A DNA stretch of 25,092 nucleotides from a virus: IMG/VR virus record IMGVR_UViG_3300021389_000144, positions 1 through 25,092 of that record, one strand, 5' to 3'. Made by a program: the position numbers and the translations under genes. Below, one piece after another: positions 8,187 to 15,978 of the stretch. The notes under the pieces are model-generated. The model was given only the letters and a program-made list of their open reading frames with translations. It was not told where the DNA came from and did not search any database. Position 1 is the first letter of the stretch. The number at the start of each line of letters is the position of its first letter.

Positions 8187-8688
8187 ATTAACTACTAACA
8201 CTAAGTTACTAGGTCGTTACGGAAGTGGGGATGACTCCTCTAGACCTGAATATGGTCGGTGGCGTATATTAATTGGATCTGGTTCATCTGACATGTTTAT
8301 ACCAGAGAAGACTTCCGCAGAGAGAGAGGCTGTGTATAACCACTTTCCCTATAAGTATGGTAGTAAGTCTGCCTATGGATTGACCTCACTTACCGCATTA
8401 TTTGATAATACTACTCGTATGGGAACAGGGCCATGTTGGGATAACGGCTTTTCAGGTACTTATAATACACCAGCTAGTTGTCCCTCTGGTTTTACTCAGC
8501 AAGGTAGTGTTACAAATACACCTAACATCAACCCAAATGACTGGAGTGGTGTATCAGGCATACATCAAAATGACCCCGGTTGGCTTTTTTACTTAGAGAA
8601 TGATTATGGTTGTCCCGCTAGTTTCCCAGACGCAGGTATATCAATCAGATACTGTTCAATGACAGCAGACCAAGTAGGATACGTATAA
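8173..8688 (+). CDS. Four-cysteine protein after the fibre gene, possible tail-tip or surface protein
   Basis: This is a 171-residue protein starting inside the end of the fibre gene (14-base overlap) and ending in TAATG with the thioredoxin-like gene. There is no signal peptide or membrane segment. The second half is Gly/Ser/Thr/Pro/aromatic-rich with four cysteines (88, 103, 147, 161) in contexts such as GTGPCWDNGF, ASCPSGFTQQG and DYGCPASFPD. This pattern looks more like a secreted or virion-surface, disulfide-capable domain than a cytoplasmic enzyme. No family is recognised. Placement after the fibre suggests a fibre tip, adhesin or fibre-assembly factor. Two disulfides are possible, but this is inference. 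Confidence 0.6.
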   Translation: MTSRRLTTNTKLLGRYGSGDDSSRPEYGRWRILIGSGSSDMFIPEKTSAEREAVYNHFPYKYGSKSAYGLTSLTALFDNTTRMGTGPCWDNGFSGTYNTPASCPSGFTQQGSVTNTPNINPNDWSGVSGIHQNDPGWLFYLENDYGCPASFPDAGISIRYCSMTADQVGYV

Positions 8689-9062
8689 TGACAATAACAA
8701 CAGTTACACAGCAAGACTTAATTAATAAACGGAGCGAAGAAGACTCTTGGGATTTGGTCGTATTACATCACAGTGAATGTTCAGCATGTGTAGATATGGT
8801 AACTCAATTAGAGGCTATTAAAGACAACTATCCTACAGTTACGTTTTCTAAACTAGATATAACCTCTTCAGATATACCTTTATTTGCACCCCCTGTAATT
8901 CCCTCTATTATAGCGTTACATAATGGTACACGTATCTGGGAAGCGTTAGGTACATTTCCTAATACGACTAAGATTGAGGAAACTATTACAGATTGGCTAA
9001 ATCGTAAGGTTAATTTTGATAGTATCTCAGGTGGCACCTCTATACACGAATTCAGTCAATGA
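8688..9062 (+). CDS. Thioredoxin-like protein with CSAC motif
   Basis: This is a 124-residue protein with a thioredoxin-fold pattern. A first strand DLVVLHHSE leads to the redox motif C31-S-A-C34, then a helix (VDMVTQLEAIKDNYP), a strand (VTFSKLDIT), the cis-proline segment PPVIPSIIALHNG with Pro72, and a C-terminal helix ending in TDWLNRK. A tail of about 20 residues follows that thioredoxins usually lack. Active-site spacing and cis-Pro position support a thiol-disulfide oxidoreductase. It is embedded in virion genes, overlapping by one base the four-cysteine protein gene upstream and by 4 bases the cysteine-rich small gene downstream, far from the ribonucleotide reductase operon that has its own glutaredoxin. 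It may act on virion cysteines or simply be carried here; which is not known. Confidence 0.75.
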   Translation: MTITTVTQQDLINKRSEEDSWDLVVLHHSECSACVDMVTQLEAIKDNYPTVTFSKLDITSSDIPLFAPPVIPSIIALHNGTRIWEALGTFPNTTKIEETITDWLNRKVNFDSISGGTSIHEFSQ

Positions 9063-9229
9063 TGTTCTTAGATTCTGGAGACAACTATAAAAAGAAATTA
9101 GACATCTGTAAAAGCTGTGAAAGTTACAATACTGCCACTACTGCGTGTAAAGAGTGTGGATGTTTAATGTTGTTTAAGGCTAGACTGTCTGGAAATAATT
9201 GCCCTTTAAATAAGCATAGTGTAGATTAA
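9059..9229 (+). CDS. Small zinc-ribbon-like cysteine-rich protein
   Basis: A 56-codon frame starts at ATG-ATG (9059 or 9062), overlapping the stop of the thioredoxin-like gene, and ends at TAA 9227-9229, two bases before the next start. The product contains CKSC (Cys17, Cys20), then CKECGC (Cys30, Cys33, Cys35) and a final NNCPLNKHSVD (Cys48). Two CxxC pairs in so short a protein suggest a zinc ribbon; the CKECGC...CPL arrangement resembles small phage proteins of unknown function. The tight overlap on both sides and the conserved-looking cysteines argue that it is a real gene despite its size. Confidence 0.65.
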   Translation: MMFLDSGDNYKKKLDICKSCESYNTATTACKECGCLMLFKARLSGNNCPLNKHSVD

Positions 9230-9231
9230 AC

Positions 9232-9480
9232 ATGGATACTCTGACAACAGAAAAACTAGAAGCTATGCTAGACAGAGCCGCTAAGAAGGGTGCTAAGCAA
9301 GCCCTGTGTGACTTAGGTTTGTCAGACTTAGATGCAGCTAATGATATTAAAGAGTTACGTGGTTTGTTAGACTCATGGCGTGATACTAAAAAGAGTATAT
9401 GGAAGACACTCGTACAATTAGGAACAGTTGCAGTACTGACATTCATAGCTACTGCTGTATGGATGCAAGTAGGCAAATAA
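9232..9480 (+). CDS. Single-span membrane protein (DUF6127-like), possible holin or lysis accessory
   Basis: This is an 82-residue protein. The first 55 residues are charged and helical (LEAMLDRAAKKGAKQALCDL, then DAANDIKELRGLLDSWRD), followed by one strongly hydrophobic span at about 57-79 (LVQLGTVAVLTFIATAVWM). The layout resembles the small DUF6127-like membrane proteins I associate with alphaproteobacterial phages and prophages; that match is from memory. A membrane protein of this size next to internal virion proteins and a lysozyme-domain gene could be a holin or a lysis accessory, but a single C-terminal span with a cytoplasmic N-domain is not diagnostic. It starts 2 bases after the zinc-ribbon gene. 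Confidence 0.65.
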   Translation: MDTLTTEKLEAMLDRAAKKGAKQALCDLGLSDLDAANDIKELRGLLDSWRDTKKSIWKTLVQLGTVAVLTFIATAVWMQVGK

Positions 9481-9491
9481 GGATAAGATAG

Positions 9492-11561
9492 ATGGCAAAA
9501 CGTTTCTTAGGATTTACACCAGAGCAGAGAGGCAAGATACTGCCTGAGTTAGCTGGTATGCAAGAGGATGAACAACGTAAAGTTATTGCATCTAATCCTG
9601 CCTATCAGCAGAAGCTTGGTAATGCTACAGAGCAAGCAATGCGTATACTCAACCCAGAGCCAGTGAAGGCTAATGAGGGTGTGTATGTTCGTGGATTTAA
9701 TCAGGGTGGGCAGGCTTCTTTAGACGCTGCACAGCAACGTGTAAGTGATGCAATGGCTGCACTACAAACTGCTAGAGATGCTCAAGCAGCTAACCCAGAG
9801 GATGAATCCTTAGTAGAAGCAATTAATACTAAACAGGCTGCACTAACTAGGGCACAGGAAAGTTTAACCACTGCCCAGACACAGTTTAAGACTACAGAGA
9901 TGCCATCTAATGTAGAGATGACTTCTGCTGCTGTTACTGACCCTGAATCTCTAGTAACACCTACAGAGGTAGCTAAAGTAGAGACTGACGATAAGCAAGT
10001 TATAGCAGAGGGTACTGGACAAGTAACTGGACCTGCGCCTACTGCTACAGTAACAACTGCTGAGACTGCTGCTCCTGTTGTCGCCCCAGAGAAAACACCT
10101 GCACCTACAGTAGAAGCCACAACTGTATCAGATGAAATAAATGCTACACTTGACAAGCTTACTGCAGCAACTGGACTACCTAGTGATGAAGCACTAGCTA
10201 AGGCTGCAACCATGAAGCCAGAAGAACTGGCACAGCTTGGATTAGATGCAGCACAGATTACAGCCGCACAAACAGTTAAAGCACCTGACGCTCGTAAGCT
10301 AGAAGAAGGTGAGATGATTGAGGGCGCTACCGTAGATATGGAGCGTGTCCGTAAAGAGACTAACTTTGAGGCAGCTACAGGCGCACCATCATCTGATGCT
10401 ACAGTACAGGGTCAGCTAACTGGCCTGATGCAAGACTTTGAAGGTAAAGAACCACCAGCATGGGCAGCAGGAGCTATGAGGGCTGCATCTGCACAGATGG
10501 CGGCAAGGGGTCTTAGCTCTTCTAGTATAGCTGGTCAGGCTATCGTACAGGCTGCAATGGAGAGTGCTATCCCTATCGCATCTCAGGATGCTAAGACTGC
10601 AGCAAGCTTTGAGTTACAGAACTTATCTAACAAGCAACAGTCTGCTATGTTTGCTGCACAACAACGTGCTGAGTTTCTCAACCTAGAGTTTAACCAAGAG
10701 TTCCAGACTCGTGTAGCTAATGCAGCTAAGATCTCTGACATAGCTAACATGAACTTTACTGCAGAACAACAGATAGCACTAGAGAATGCTAGAATGGCTC
10801 AGTCAGTGGATCTAGCTAACTTGGATGCAGCTAATGCTAAGGTGTTGTCTGATGCTGCAGCTATGTCTCAGTTAGACATGACTAACTTAAACAACCGTCA
10901 GCAAGCACAAGTGCAACAAGCTAATGCGTTCCTACAGATGGACATGAAAAACCTTGACAATGAGCAACAAACTAGTGTATTTAAGACACAGCAACGTGCT
11001 AATGCTTTGTTGTCTGATCAGGCTGCTGAGAATGCAGCTAAACAGTTTAACGCATCTAGTGAGATACAGGTTCAACAGTTCTATGATAACTTGAGTGCCT
11101 CTCTAGGGATGTTTAACTCAGAACAAACTAATGCTCAGAATAGGTTTAACGCTGGTGAAACTAATGCTGTAGAGCAGTTCAACAAGAAGATGCTGGATCA
11201 GCGCCAACAGTTCAATGCAACAAACCAGTTAATCATTGAGCAAGCAAACGCATCATGGTATCAGTCTGTCGCTACTATGGATACTGCAGCACAGAATGAA
11301 GCTAACCGTGCTGATGCTGCTGCAGCAACTAATATGACTGCATTAGCATTCAGTGCTATGATGCAAGAAACTAGAGATATGATGAGTTATGCATGGCAAG
11401 CTGCAAATAATGACGCAGACAGAGCAACAAACTTGGCTATCGCTCAGATGCAATCAGATGACGCTAAACAGGCAGCAAGTGCTTCTAAGTCTGCTGGTTT
11501 CTGGAGCGCTATTGGTAACTTTGGAAGCGCTGTCATCGAAGGTTACATTAAGCGAGGTTAA
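9492..11561 (+). CDS. Internal virion / ejection-type protein with 22-residue helical repeats
   Basis: This is a 689-residue, Ala- and Gln-rich protein. Residues 1-135 are helical with a coiled-coil-like stretch (about 75-132). Residues 140-215 are a Thr/Ala/Pro/Val-rich, probably disordered linker. Residues about 325-367 hold a small-residue segment (RAASAQMAARGLSSSSIAG, then QAIVQAAMESAIPIA) that I associate with podovirus internal or structural proteins. Residues 374-505 are six in-register 22-residue helical repeats (patterns DMTNLNNRQQAQ and DMKNLDNEQQTS), with related but weaker repeats to about 590. The end (SAGFWSAIGNFGSAVIEGYI) is amphipathic and Gly-rich. The preceding AAGG-like site supports the ATG at 9492. 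The role is inferred as a DNA-ejection or core protein from its position and composition; no enzyme motif is seen. Confidence 0.65.
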   Translation: MAKRFLGFTPEQRGKILPELAGMQEDEQRKVIASNPAYQQKLGNATEQAMRILNPEPVKANEGVYVRGFNQGGQASLDAAQQRVSDAMAALQTARDAQAANPEDESLVEAINTKQAALTRAQESLTTAQTQFKTTEMPSNVEMTSAAVTDPESLVTPTEVAKVETDDKQVIAEGTGQVTGPAPTATVTTAETAAPVVAPEKTPAPTVEATTVSDEINATLDKLTAATGLPSDEALAKAATMKPEELAQLGLDAAQITAAQTVKAPDARKLEEGEMIEGATVDMERVRKETNFEAATGAPSSDATVQGQLTGLMQDFEGKEPPAWAAGAMRAASAQMAARGLSSSSIAGQAIVQAAMESAIPIASQDAKTAASFELQNLSNKQQSAMFAAQQRAEFLNLEFNQEFQTRVANAAKISDIANMNFTAEQQIALENARMAQSVDLANLDAANAKVLSDAAAMSQLDMTNLNNRQQAQVQQANAFLQMDMKNLDNEQQTSVFKTQQRANALLSDQAAENAAKQFNASSEIQVQQFYDNLSASLGMFNSEQTNAQNRFNAGETNAVEQFNKKMLDQRQQFNATNQLIIEQANASWYQSVATMDTAAQNEANRADAAAATNMTALAFSAMMQETRDMMSYAWQAANNDADRATNLAIAQMQSDDAKQAASASKSAGFWSAIGNFGSAVIEGYIKRG
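10611..11006 (+). repeat. Six in-frame 66-bp units encoding 22-residue helical repeats
   Basis: Starting at residue 374 of the protein at 9492-11561, units begin at 374, 396, 418, 440, 462 and 484 with no gaps. Most have Asn at position 4 and Leu or Phe at position 5. Twenty-two residues equal two 11-residue turns, the period of some amphipathic membrane-binding helices. Confidence 0.7.
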
Positions 11562-11565
11562 TAAC

Positions 11566-12792
11566 ATGGCAAGTGAAGTACAATTCTCATTCGATGCTCT
11601 AAGCTTTCTAAAAGAGGCTTTACCAGAGCAAGAGGTTACTAAGCCAACTGAGTCGTTGGTTACTAGGAAAGCTCCTGCTGTAGAGCCTGTTAAAGCTCAA
11701 GATGAAAACCAGACTATGCTACGTGAGTTTGCTACTAGGCTTAATGATCGTTATGACTTAGCTAGTATCAATCAACAAAAGCCCTCTATTGATTACAAAA
11801 GCTCTATGATACAACAGTACCTTGATAGTATCGAAGAGTACAGTCGTGACGATCAAATGAGAAGTGCTATTGATAAGGCTCTAATGGAAGCTACTAGACC
11901 CCCTATAGGGCAAATGTCAGATACAGCTAGGACTGCCATCTTTAGTGGTGCTGATATGCGGGGTTCTGAGTTGACTATGATGAACAACGCTAGGGAAGCT
12001 CAGGATGTATTTCAGCCTATGGTTACGCCTGTCTATAGGGGTGAACAACCAGAGATGGCAGACAGCCCAGCGCCTGTTGATACACCTAGTATAGATACTC
12101 GTAGTAATGAGATGTTAGAGAAGCCTAAAGGTATTATGAATAGACCCGCACTTACAGATGGTGATATGGGTTTACCAGATATACCTACTTTTGGCGTTGG
12201 TTCTAGAAAATTTAACAGCTCTGTAGTAGACGAAATGGTTTCACTAGAGGGTATGGGTGGTGATGACCTTTCTGCTACACCAACATACTCTTATGGCATT
12301 ACTAAAGAGAAAGCAGATGAGTATAATTTAGTACCATCGAATTTCAATACTATGCGAGAGTTTGCGGATGCTTTTGCTGGTAAATATATAGAAGAAAAGT
12401 ATGAAGCTAATAAGTCCATATTTGACAATGTTGATGAAGAGTTTCATAAACCTTTAATGAGCTATTTATGGAATGCTGGTAGTTTTGGTAGAAATCAAAG
12501 AAAAGCCCTTAGTAAGAAAAACCCAGACGTTAGGGGATTTATAAAAGAAATGCGAGATGCAATACACTCTGAAGGTTTCGCGTCTTCTGGTTTATCCGCT
12601 AGAAGAGCTAAAGAAGCTAACCTTTTAGGTGAAGGTCTTGCAAATTGGGAAGATATTGTTAAAGTAGAAGTGTCAGGGACAAAAGAAAAACCTGTGTTTA
12701 AGTGGGTTACCGCATCTGGTAATGTTGTGGAAGAGTTCGCATCAGGTAAAAAGCTACACCCCAATAATAAACTGTCTGACGTAACTTTATAA
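11566..12792 (+). CDS. Virion protein with C-terminal lysozyme-like (muramidase) domain
   Basis: The start is taken at ATG 11566, just after the tandem TAA-TAA that ends the previous gene, giving 408 residues; the frame is open further upstream but overlaps the previous gene deeply. Residues 1-205 are helical and then low-complexity, with no known domain. Residues about 216-360 look like a lysozyme fold: VVDEMVSLEGMGGDDL with candidate catalytic Glu228, TYSYGIT (240-246), PLMSYLWNAGSFGRNQ (297-310), and GLSARRAKEANLL (342-354), the last resembling the GLxxRRxxEAxLL pattern of phage muramidases. A C-terminal beta segment follows. Lying between internal virion proteins, it may open the cell wall during DNA entry; alternatively it is the endolysin. 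The next gene, a membrane protein, overlaps its stop (TAATG). The catalytic assignment is inference. Confidence 0.6.
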   Translation: MASEVQFSFDALSFLKEALPEQEVTKPTESLVTRKAPAVEPVKAQDENQTMLREFATRLNDRYDLASINQQKPSIDYKSSMIQQYLDSIEEYSRDDQMRSAIDKALMEATRPPIGQMSDTARTAIFSGADMRGSELTMMNNAREAQDVFQPMVTPVYRGEQPEMADSPAPVDTPSIDTRSNEMLEKPKGIMNRPALTDGDMGLPDIPTFGVGSRKFNSSVVDEMVSLEGMGGDDLSATPTYSYGITKEKADEYNLVPSNFNTMREFADAFAGKYIEEKYEANKSIFDNVDEEFHKPLMSYLWNAGSFGRNQRKALSKKNPDVRGFIKEMRDAIHSEGFASSGLSARRAKEANLLGEGLANWEDIVKVEVSGTKEKPVFKWVTASGNVVEEFASGKKLHPNNKLSDVTL

Positions 12793-13214
12793 TGTTTGGC
12801 TTACCTCTAGAACTTATCACTATGCTCTTCTCAACAGTGTTGGGGGGAGTAATGTCTATATGGGGTCAGTCTAATAAACAGAAGGCTGAACAACAGAGAG
12901 CATTGATAGGTGCAGCAAGTCAGGCCCGTGAACACGGTAAGACAGATAAGCACTTTGCTTGGACTAGACGTATCATAGCATTATCTGCAGTTTTCGCAAT
13001 TATTGTCTTGCCAAAGCTAGTAGCAGTGTGGTATCCTGAAGTTACCGTCATAGTAGGGTATACTGAAATGAATGGTGGGTTGTGGAACTGGTTGTTTGGC
13101 CCATCAGAGAGCATCATGTGGGTATCTGCACGAGGCTTTGTTATCACACCCCTAGACACACACATCGTATCAGCCATTGTAGGACTTTACTTTGGCGCTG
13201 GATTTACTAAATAA
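12792..13214 (+). CDS. Membrane protein with about three transmembrane segments, holin candidate
   Basis: This is a 140-residue protein. Hydrophobic stretches are at about 3-23 (LPLELITMLFSTVLGGVMS), 60-80 (RIIALSAVFAIIVLPKLVAV) and 117-138 (VITPLDTHIVSAIVGLYFGAG). Between the first two is a polar, basic helix (QSNKQKAEQQRALIG). Its ATG overlaps the stop of the lysozyme-domain gene by one base, so the two are translationally coupled. That coupling makes a holin or another lysis or entry membrane factor plausible. No family is identified with certainty, and an inner-membrane role in DNA ejection is an alternative. Confidence 0.6.
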   Translation: MFGLPLELITMLFSTVLGGVMSIWGQSNKQKAEQQRALIGAASQAREHGKTDKHFAWTRRIIALSAVFAIIVLPKLVAVWYPEVTVIVGYTEMNGGLWNWLFGPSESIMWVSARGFVITPLDTHIVSAIVGLYFGAGFTK

Positions 13215-13225
13215 GGTACAACAAA

Positions 13226-13777
13226 ATGGTTGATTTACTAAACGCCCCTATCCCTGGTCAGTCTCTTACGGACACACCTAAGAACTCACCGTGGGAAAGC
13301 CCACCTGAGATGGTTAAGGTTCCAGAGATTGTAGATTTCTATATTGGTAGCCTTGCTGATGATGACAAGATGGAAGACTTAGCTATCCTGTTTGAGCTTG
13401 GTGCTGATCTACGTGGGGTAGTAAAGACTATTACTACTGCAGGTGCTATGAAGGGCTTACACACAGTTGAGGCTGGTATATTAGCTGCCCCTGTTATTGG
13501 TGCTTTCATAAAGGCTGCAATGTCTGAGTACGATGTTAAGGTTAAAGAGACAAGTCTTGACATGGAGAAAGCTCAGTCAATGAAAGAGAAGGATCGTCTT
13601 AAGTTGTTGACTATGGCAGCTATAGAAAAAGAGGCTAAGCAGGATGGTACAACCTCTGGCATTCTAGATGAGATTCGTGAGAACATGGACGTAAAAGAAG
13701 AGGCTCCTATGTCAGAGCCTACAGAAGAACAACCACAAGAAGAACCTAAAGGTCTTATGTCGAGAGGTGCAGTATAA
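13226..13777 (+). CDS. Conserved-looking virion-associated protein, unknown function
   Basis: This is a 183-residue protein starting MVDLLNAPIPGQSLTDTPKN, preceded by an AAGGT site. It has a Pro-rich start (about 1-32), a helical core with a Gly/Ala-rich, mildly hydrophobic stretch at about 84-98 (EAGILAAPVIGAFI), a charged helix (about 100-145) and an acidic Glu/Pro-rich tail (about 155-173). It ends PKGLMSRGAV. A similar PKGIMNR occurs in the lysozyme-domain protein encoded upstream. The stop overlaps the next ATG (TAATG). Its place among internal proteins suggests a virion or assembly role; no enzyme motif is visible. Confidence 0.6.
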   Translation: MVDLLNAPIPGQSLTDTPKNSPWESPPEMVKVPEIVDFYIGSLADDDKMEDLAILFELGADLRGVVKTITTAGAMKGLHTVEAGILAAPVIGAFIKAAMSEYDVKVKETSLDMEKAQSMKEKDRLKLLTMAAIEKEAKQDGTTSGILDEIRENMDVKEEAPMSEPTEEQPQEEPKGLMSRGAV

Positions 13778-15825
13778 TGGCTGACTGGCAAGCATTTGCA
13801 GAGAGTTTCCTAAATCGTAGTGCTGAAGGTATTCGTGCTAGAAACTTAGCTGCAGAGGAATATGAAGAGCGTCAACGTGAGTTAGCTCGTACTACAGGCA
13901 CTAAGAGCTTTAAGATTAAGAAGTCTACAGCGCAACAGATGGGTGCTTTAGGCTCTCAAGCTAAGTCTCTAGGAGCTACAGACGCTATGATTGCTGCAGC
14001 TATTGATAGTGGCCCTACTGGTTTGGTTGACCTCTCTAAAAACTTAGGGGATCTTAAGACTTCACTAGGTGACAGATGGACACCAGAGGCTGCTCTTAAT
14101 TCTGTCGATATCCCAGAGGCTTACGAGACTATGAAGTATGAGCCTGACTGGATGCAGAAACGTATTAAGTCTACTGTTGGTTTAGGTGATCCTACTGTCG
14201 GTGACTATAAGGCTCCTGAAAGTTCTTTCCTAAAGAGTATCTTTGGGTTTGATGCTCGTGATCAGGCTAGGGTTCGTCTTGATTCAGAGTTAGGTGTAGG
14301 TGGTTATAGCTTACTTGATTTAAATGAGTTAGCAGCACAGTCTGATTATGAGTCACTTATGGAAGGTGCTTACGTCAACTTCTCACCAGTTAAAGTGTTT
14401 GACCCAGATGATATTGACACTGAGACACTTAACTTAGATAGACAGGTTGAGCTTAGACTAGAGAACAACCCAGAGTTTGTAAAACTGGAAACACAGTTGG
14501 CTTCTATTGAGGACTCTAGTAACACTATGTACTCGGGTACAGAAGGTGCAGCACTTAGGGCAAAACACATGTCAGAAGTACAATCTCAAATAAGTGCAAT
14601 GAGGGCACAAGCCGCTACAACTTATGCTAGAGGTAGAGCTTCTATTTACAGTGGTGGTGGGTATTATGAATCTATGGCCCCTGCACTAGAAGCATTTGGT
14701 GTAGATATTGCATCACTCACACAAAAACCAGAAGATGAAGAACTACCCCCTATCACTAAGGCCGCTGTTGCAGTAGAGGAAAAGGGTGGTGCTACTGACT
14801 TTGTTGAAGATAATAGTGTTACATACAGTCACCCTACATTTAATCAGTACAGTGATGACGGTAAGATAAAGTTCACACATGATTCATCTGGGAAGGTTCA
14901 GTCTGCTGTAGTAACTGTAGCTGGACAGCAGGTTGTTGTGAATGATCCTGCTGAAGTAGAAGAACTATTTGACTACACTCTATCACCAGATAAGACTACT
15001 GCTGGCCCAGAGTTAGACTTAACTAATGTTGGTGCAGATCTAAGTGAAACTCCTGCAGGTGATATGCCAACACTTAACCCTGCTCTAATGACTGAGGAAG
15101 AGTTTGACTCTTTAAGTAGGCAACAGAAAGAAGCTGCTGGCCTTCCAGTTAGTGCCTTGGGTGACTGGATGACTTCACATCTTAGTGAAGAGGATCGTGA
15201 TGCTCGTGTAGCTATGATAGACCTCAAGCGTAATGTTGATCCAGAGGCTTTCTATAAGATCACTATGTCTGGTTTAAACTTGAATAGACCTATGAAAGTA
15301 AAAGGGTCTAACCTTAAGTACATCCCAGATGCAGCTATAGCTAGGGGCTACAACAACGTAAGCATCTCTAGTTTTGATATAGATGAGGATATCCCAAGAA
15401 AGACTGTAACTAAACGTAAGCTTATCAAGACTTACGAGACTGCTGGTGCAGAGGGTGAAGTACAGATAGAGGGCGAAGCTAACACTGGCATGATGTCCCC
15501 TATTAAACCTAAGCGTAGACCTGACGGTACTGAGACTGCTCCTACTGAGGAAGAGGCTTCTCAGCAAGTACTTGAGGCCAGCAAGCCACTAGAAGAATTT
15601 GTTAAGGGTTACGGTCAGGATGTTGTTACCTATCTTGTCGAGAATGGTTTTGCTGCAGATGATGACACTGATGAGATCAGAGAAGGTCTTGCTATGTGGT
15701 TTGATGAAAATGCAGGTAAGCTAGGAGAGATGCCAGACTTTGATGACATGGGTGGATTAGTCTTCCTAATGAAGCAAGCCCTGTCTGGTGTAAAACCTGA
15801 CCTATCAGACAACCCAGAGGTTTAG
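13777..15825 (+). CDS. Large internal virion-type protein, unknown function
   Basis: This is a 682-residue, acidic, soluble protein. The N-terminus (AFAESFLNRSAEGIRARN, then EYEERQRELARTTG) is a charged helix; residues about 50-90 are Ala/Gly-rich. The middle (about 215-290) is helical with a coiled-coil tendency. Residues about 355-395 form a beta region (FTHDSSGKVQSAVVTVAGQQ). The C-terminal third contains a basic stretch (SPIKPKRRPDG, about 572-582) and ends in acidic helices (FVKGYGQDVVTYLVENGF onward). It is flanked by the gene at 13226 (one-base overlap) and the 1196-residue internal protein (3 bases later). Size, composition and order fit an ejected core protein, like the large internal proteins of T7-like phages, but there is no specific homology I can name. 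Confidence 0.6.
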   Translation: MADWQAFAESFLNRSAEGIRARNLAAEEYEERQRELARTTGTKSFKIKKSTAQQMGALGSQAKSLGATDAMIAAAIDSGPTGLVDLSKNLGDLKTSLGDRWTPEAALNSVDIPEAYETMKYEPDWMQKRIKSTVGLGDPTVGDYKAPESSFLKSIFGFDARDQARVRLDSELGVGGYSLLDLNELAAQSDYESLMEGAYVNFSPVKVFDPDDIDTETLNLDRQVELRLENNPEFVKLETQLASIEDSSNTMYSGTEGAALRAKHMSEVQSQISAMRAQAATTYARGRASIYSGGGYYESMAPALEAFGVDIASLTQKPEDEELPPITKAAVAVEEKGGATDFVEDNSVTYSHPTFNQYSDDGKIKFTHDSSGKVQSAVVTVAGQQVVVNDPAEVEELFDYTLSPDKTTAGPELDLTNVGADLSETPAGDMPTLNPALMTEEEFDSLSRQQKEAAGLPVSALGDWMTSHLSEEDRDARVAMIDLKRNVDPEAFYKITMSGLNLNRPMKVKGSNLKYIPDAAIARGYNNVSISSFDIDEDIPRKTVTKRKLIKTYETAGAEGEVQIEGEANTGMMSPIKPKRRPDGTETAPTEEEASQQVLEASKPLEEFVKGYGQDVVTYLVENGFAADDDTDEIREGLAMWFDENAGKLGEMPDFDDMGGLVFLMKQALSGVKPDLSDNPEV

Positions 15826-15828
15826 TAA

Positions 15829-15978
15829 ATGAAAGTAATGACATTAGAAGAGATACGTAAGTTAAGGGCATCATCAAGTGTCCCTAAAGCTTTAGATGTT
15901 CAGACTAATAAGGCTCTACCTTCTACTATACCAGAGGGTATGAAAACCATGACTCTAGCTGAGATACGTAAGTTAAGA
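15829..15978 (+). repeat. Duplicated start segment, two copies 111 bp apart
   Basis: Copy one is 15829-15867 and copy two 15940-15978; each begins ATGAAA and encodes MK-x-MTL-x-EIRKLR. The last 17 bases of both (GAGATACGTAAGTTAAG) are identical. A CCAGAGG sequence lies shortly before each copy, though this is a common codon pair in this genome. Confidence 0.75.

Noticed and set aside
9782-10213. 143-codon minus-strand frame opposite the internal protein linker
   Set aside because: Low-complexity Ser/Val/Ala content is explained by the Ala/Thr/Pro-rich plus-strand linker; no start signal.
11389-11565. Upstream extension of the lysozyme-domain gene by 59 codons
   Set aside because: The extension overlaps the end of the internal-protein gene; the ATG at 11566 directly after tandem TAA stops fits the spacing of the other genes.
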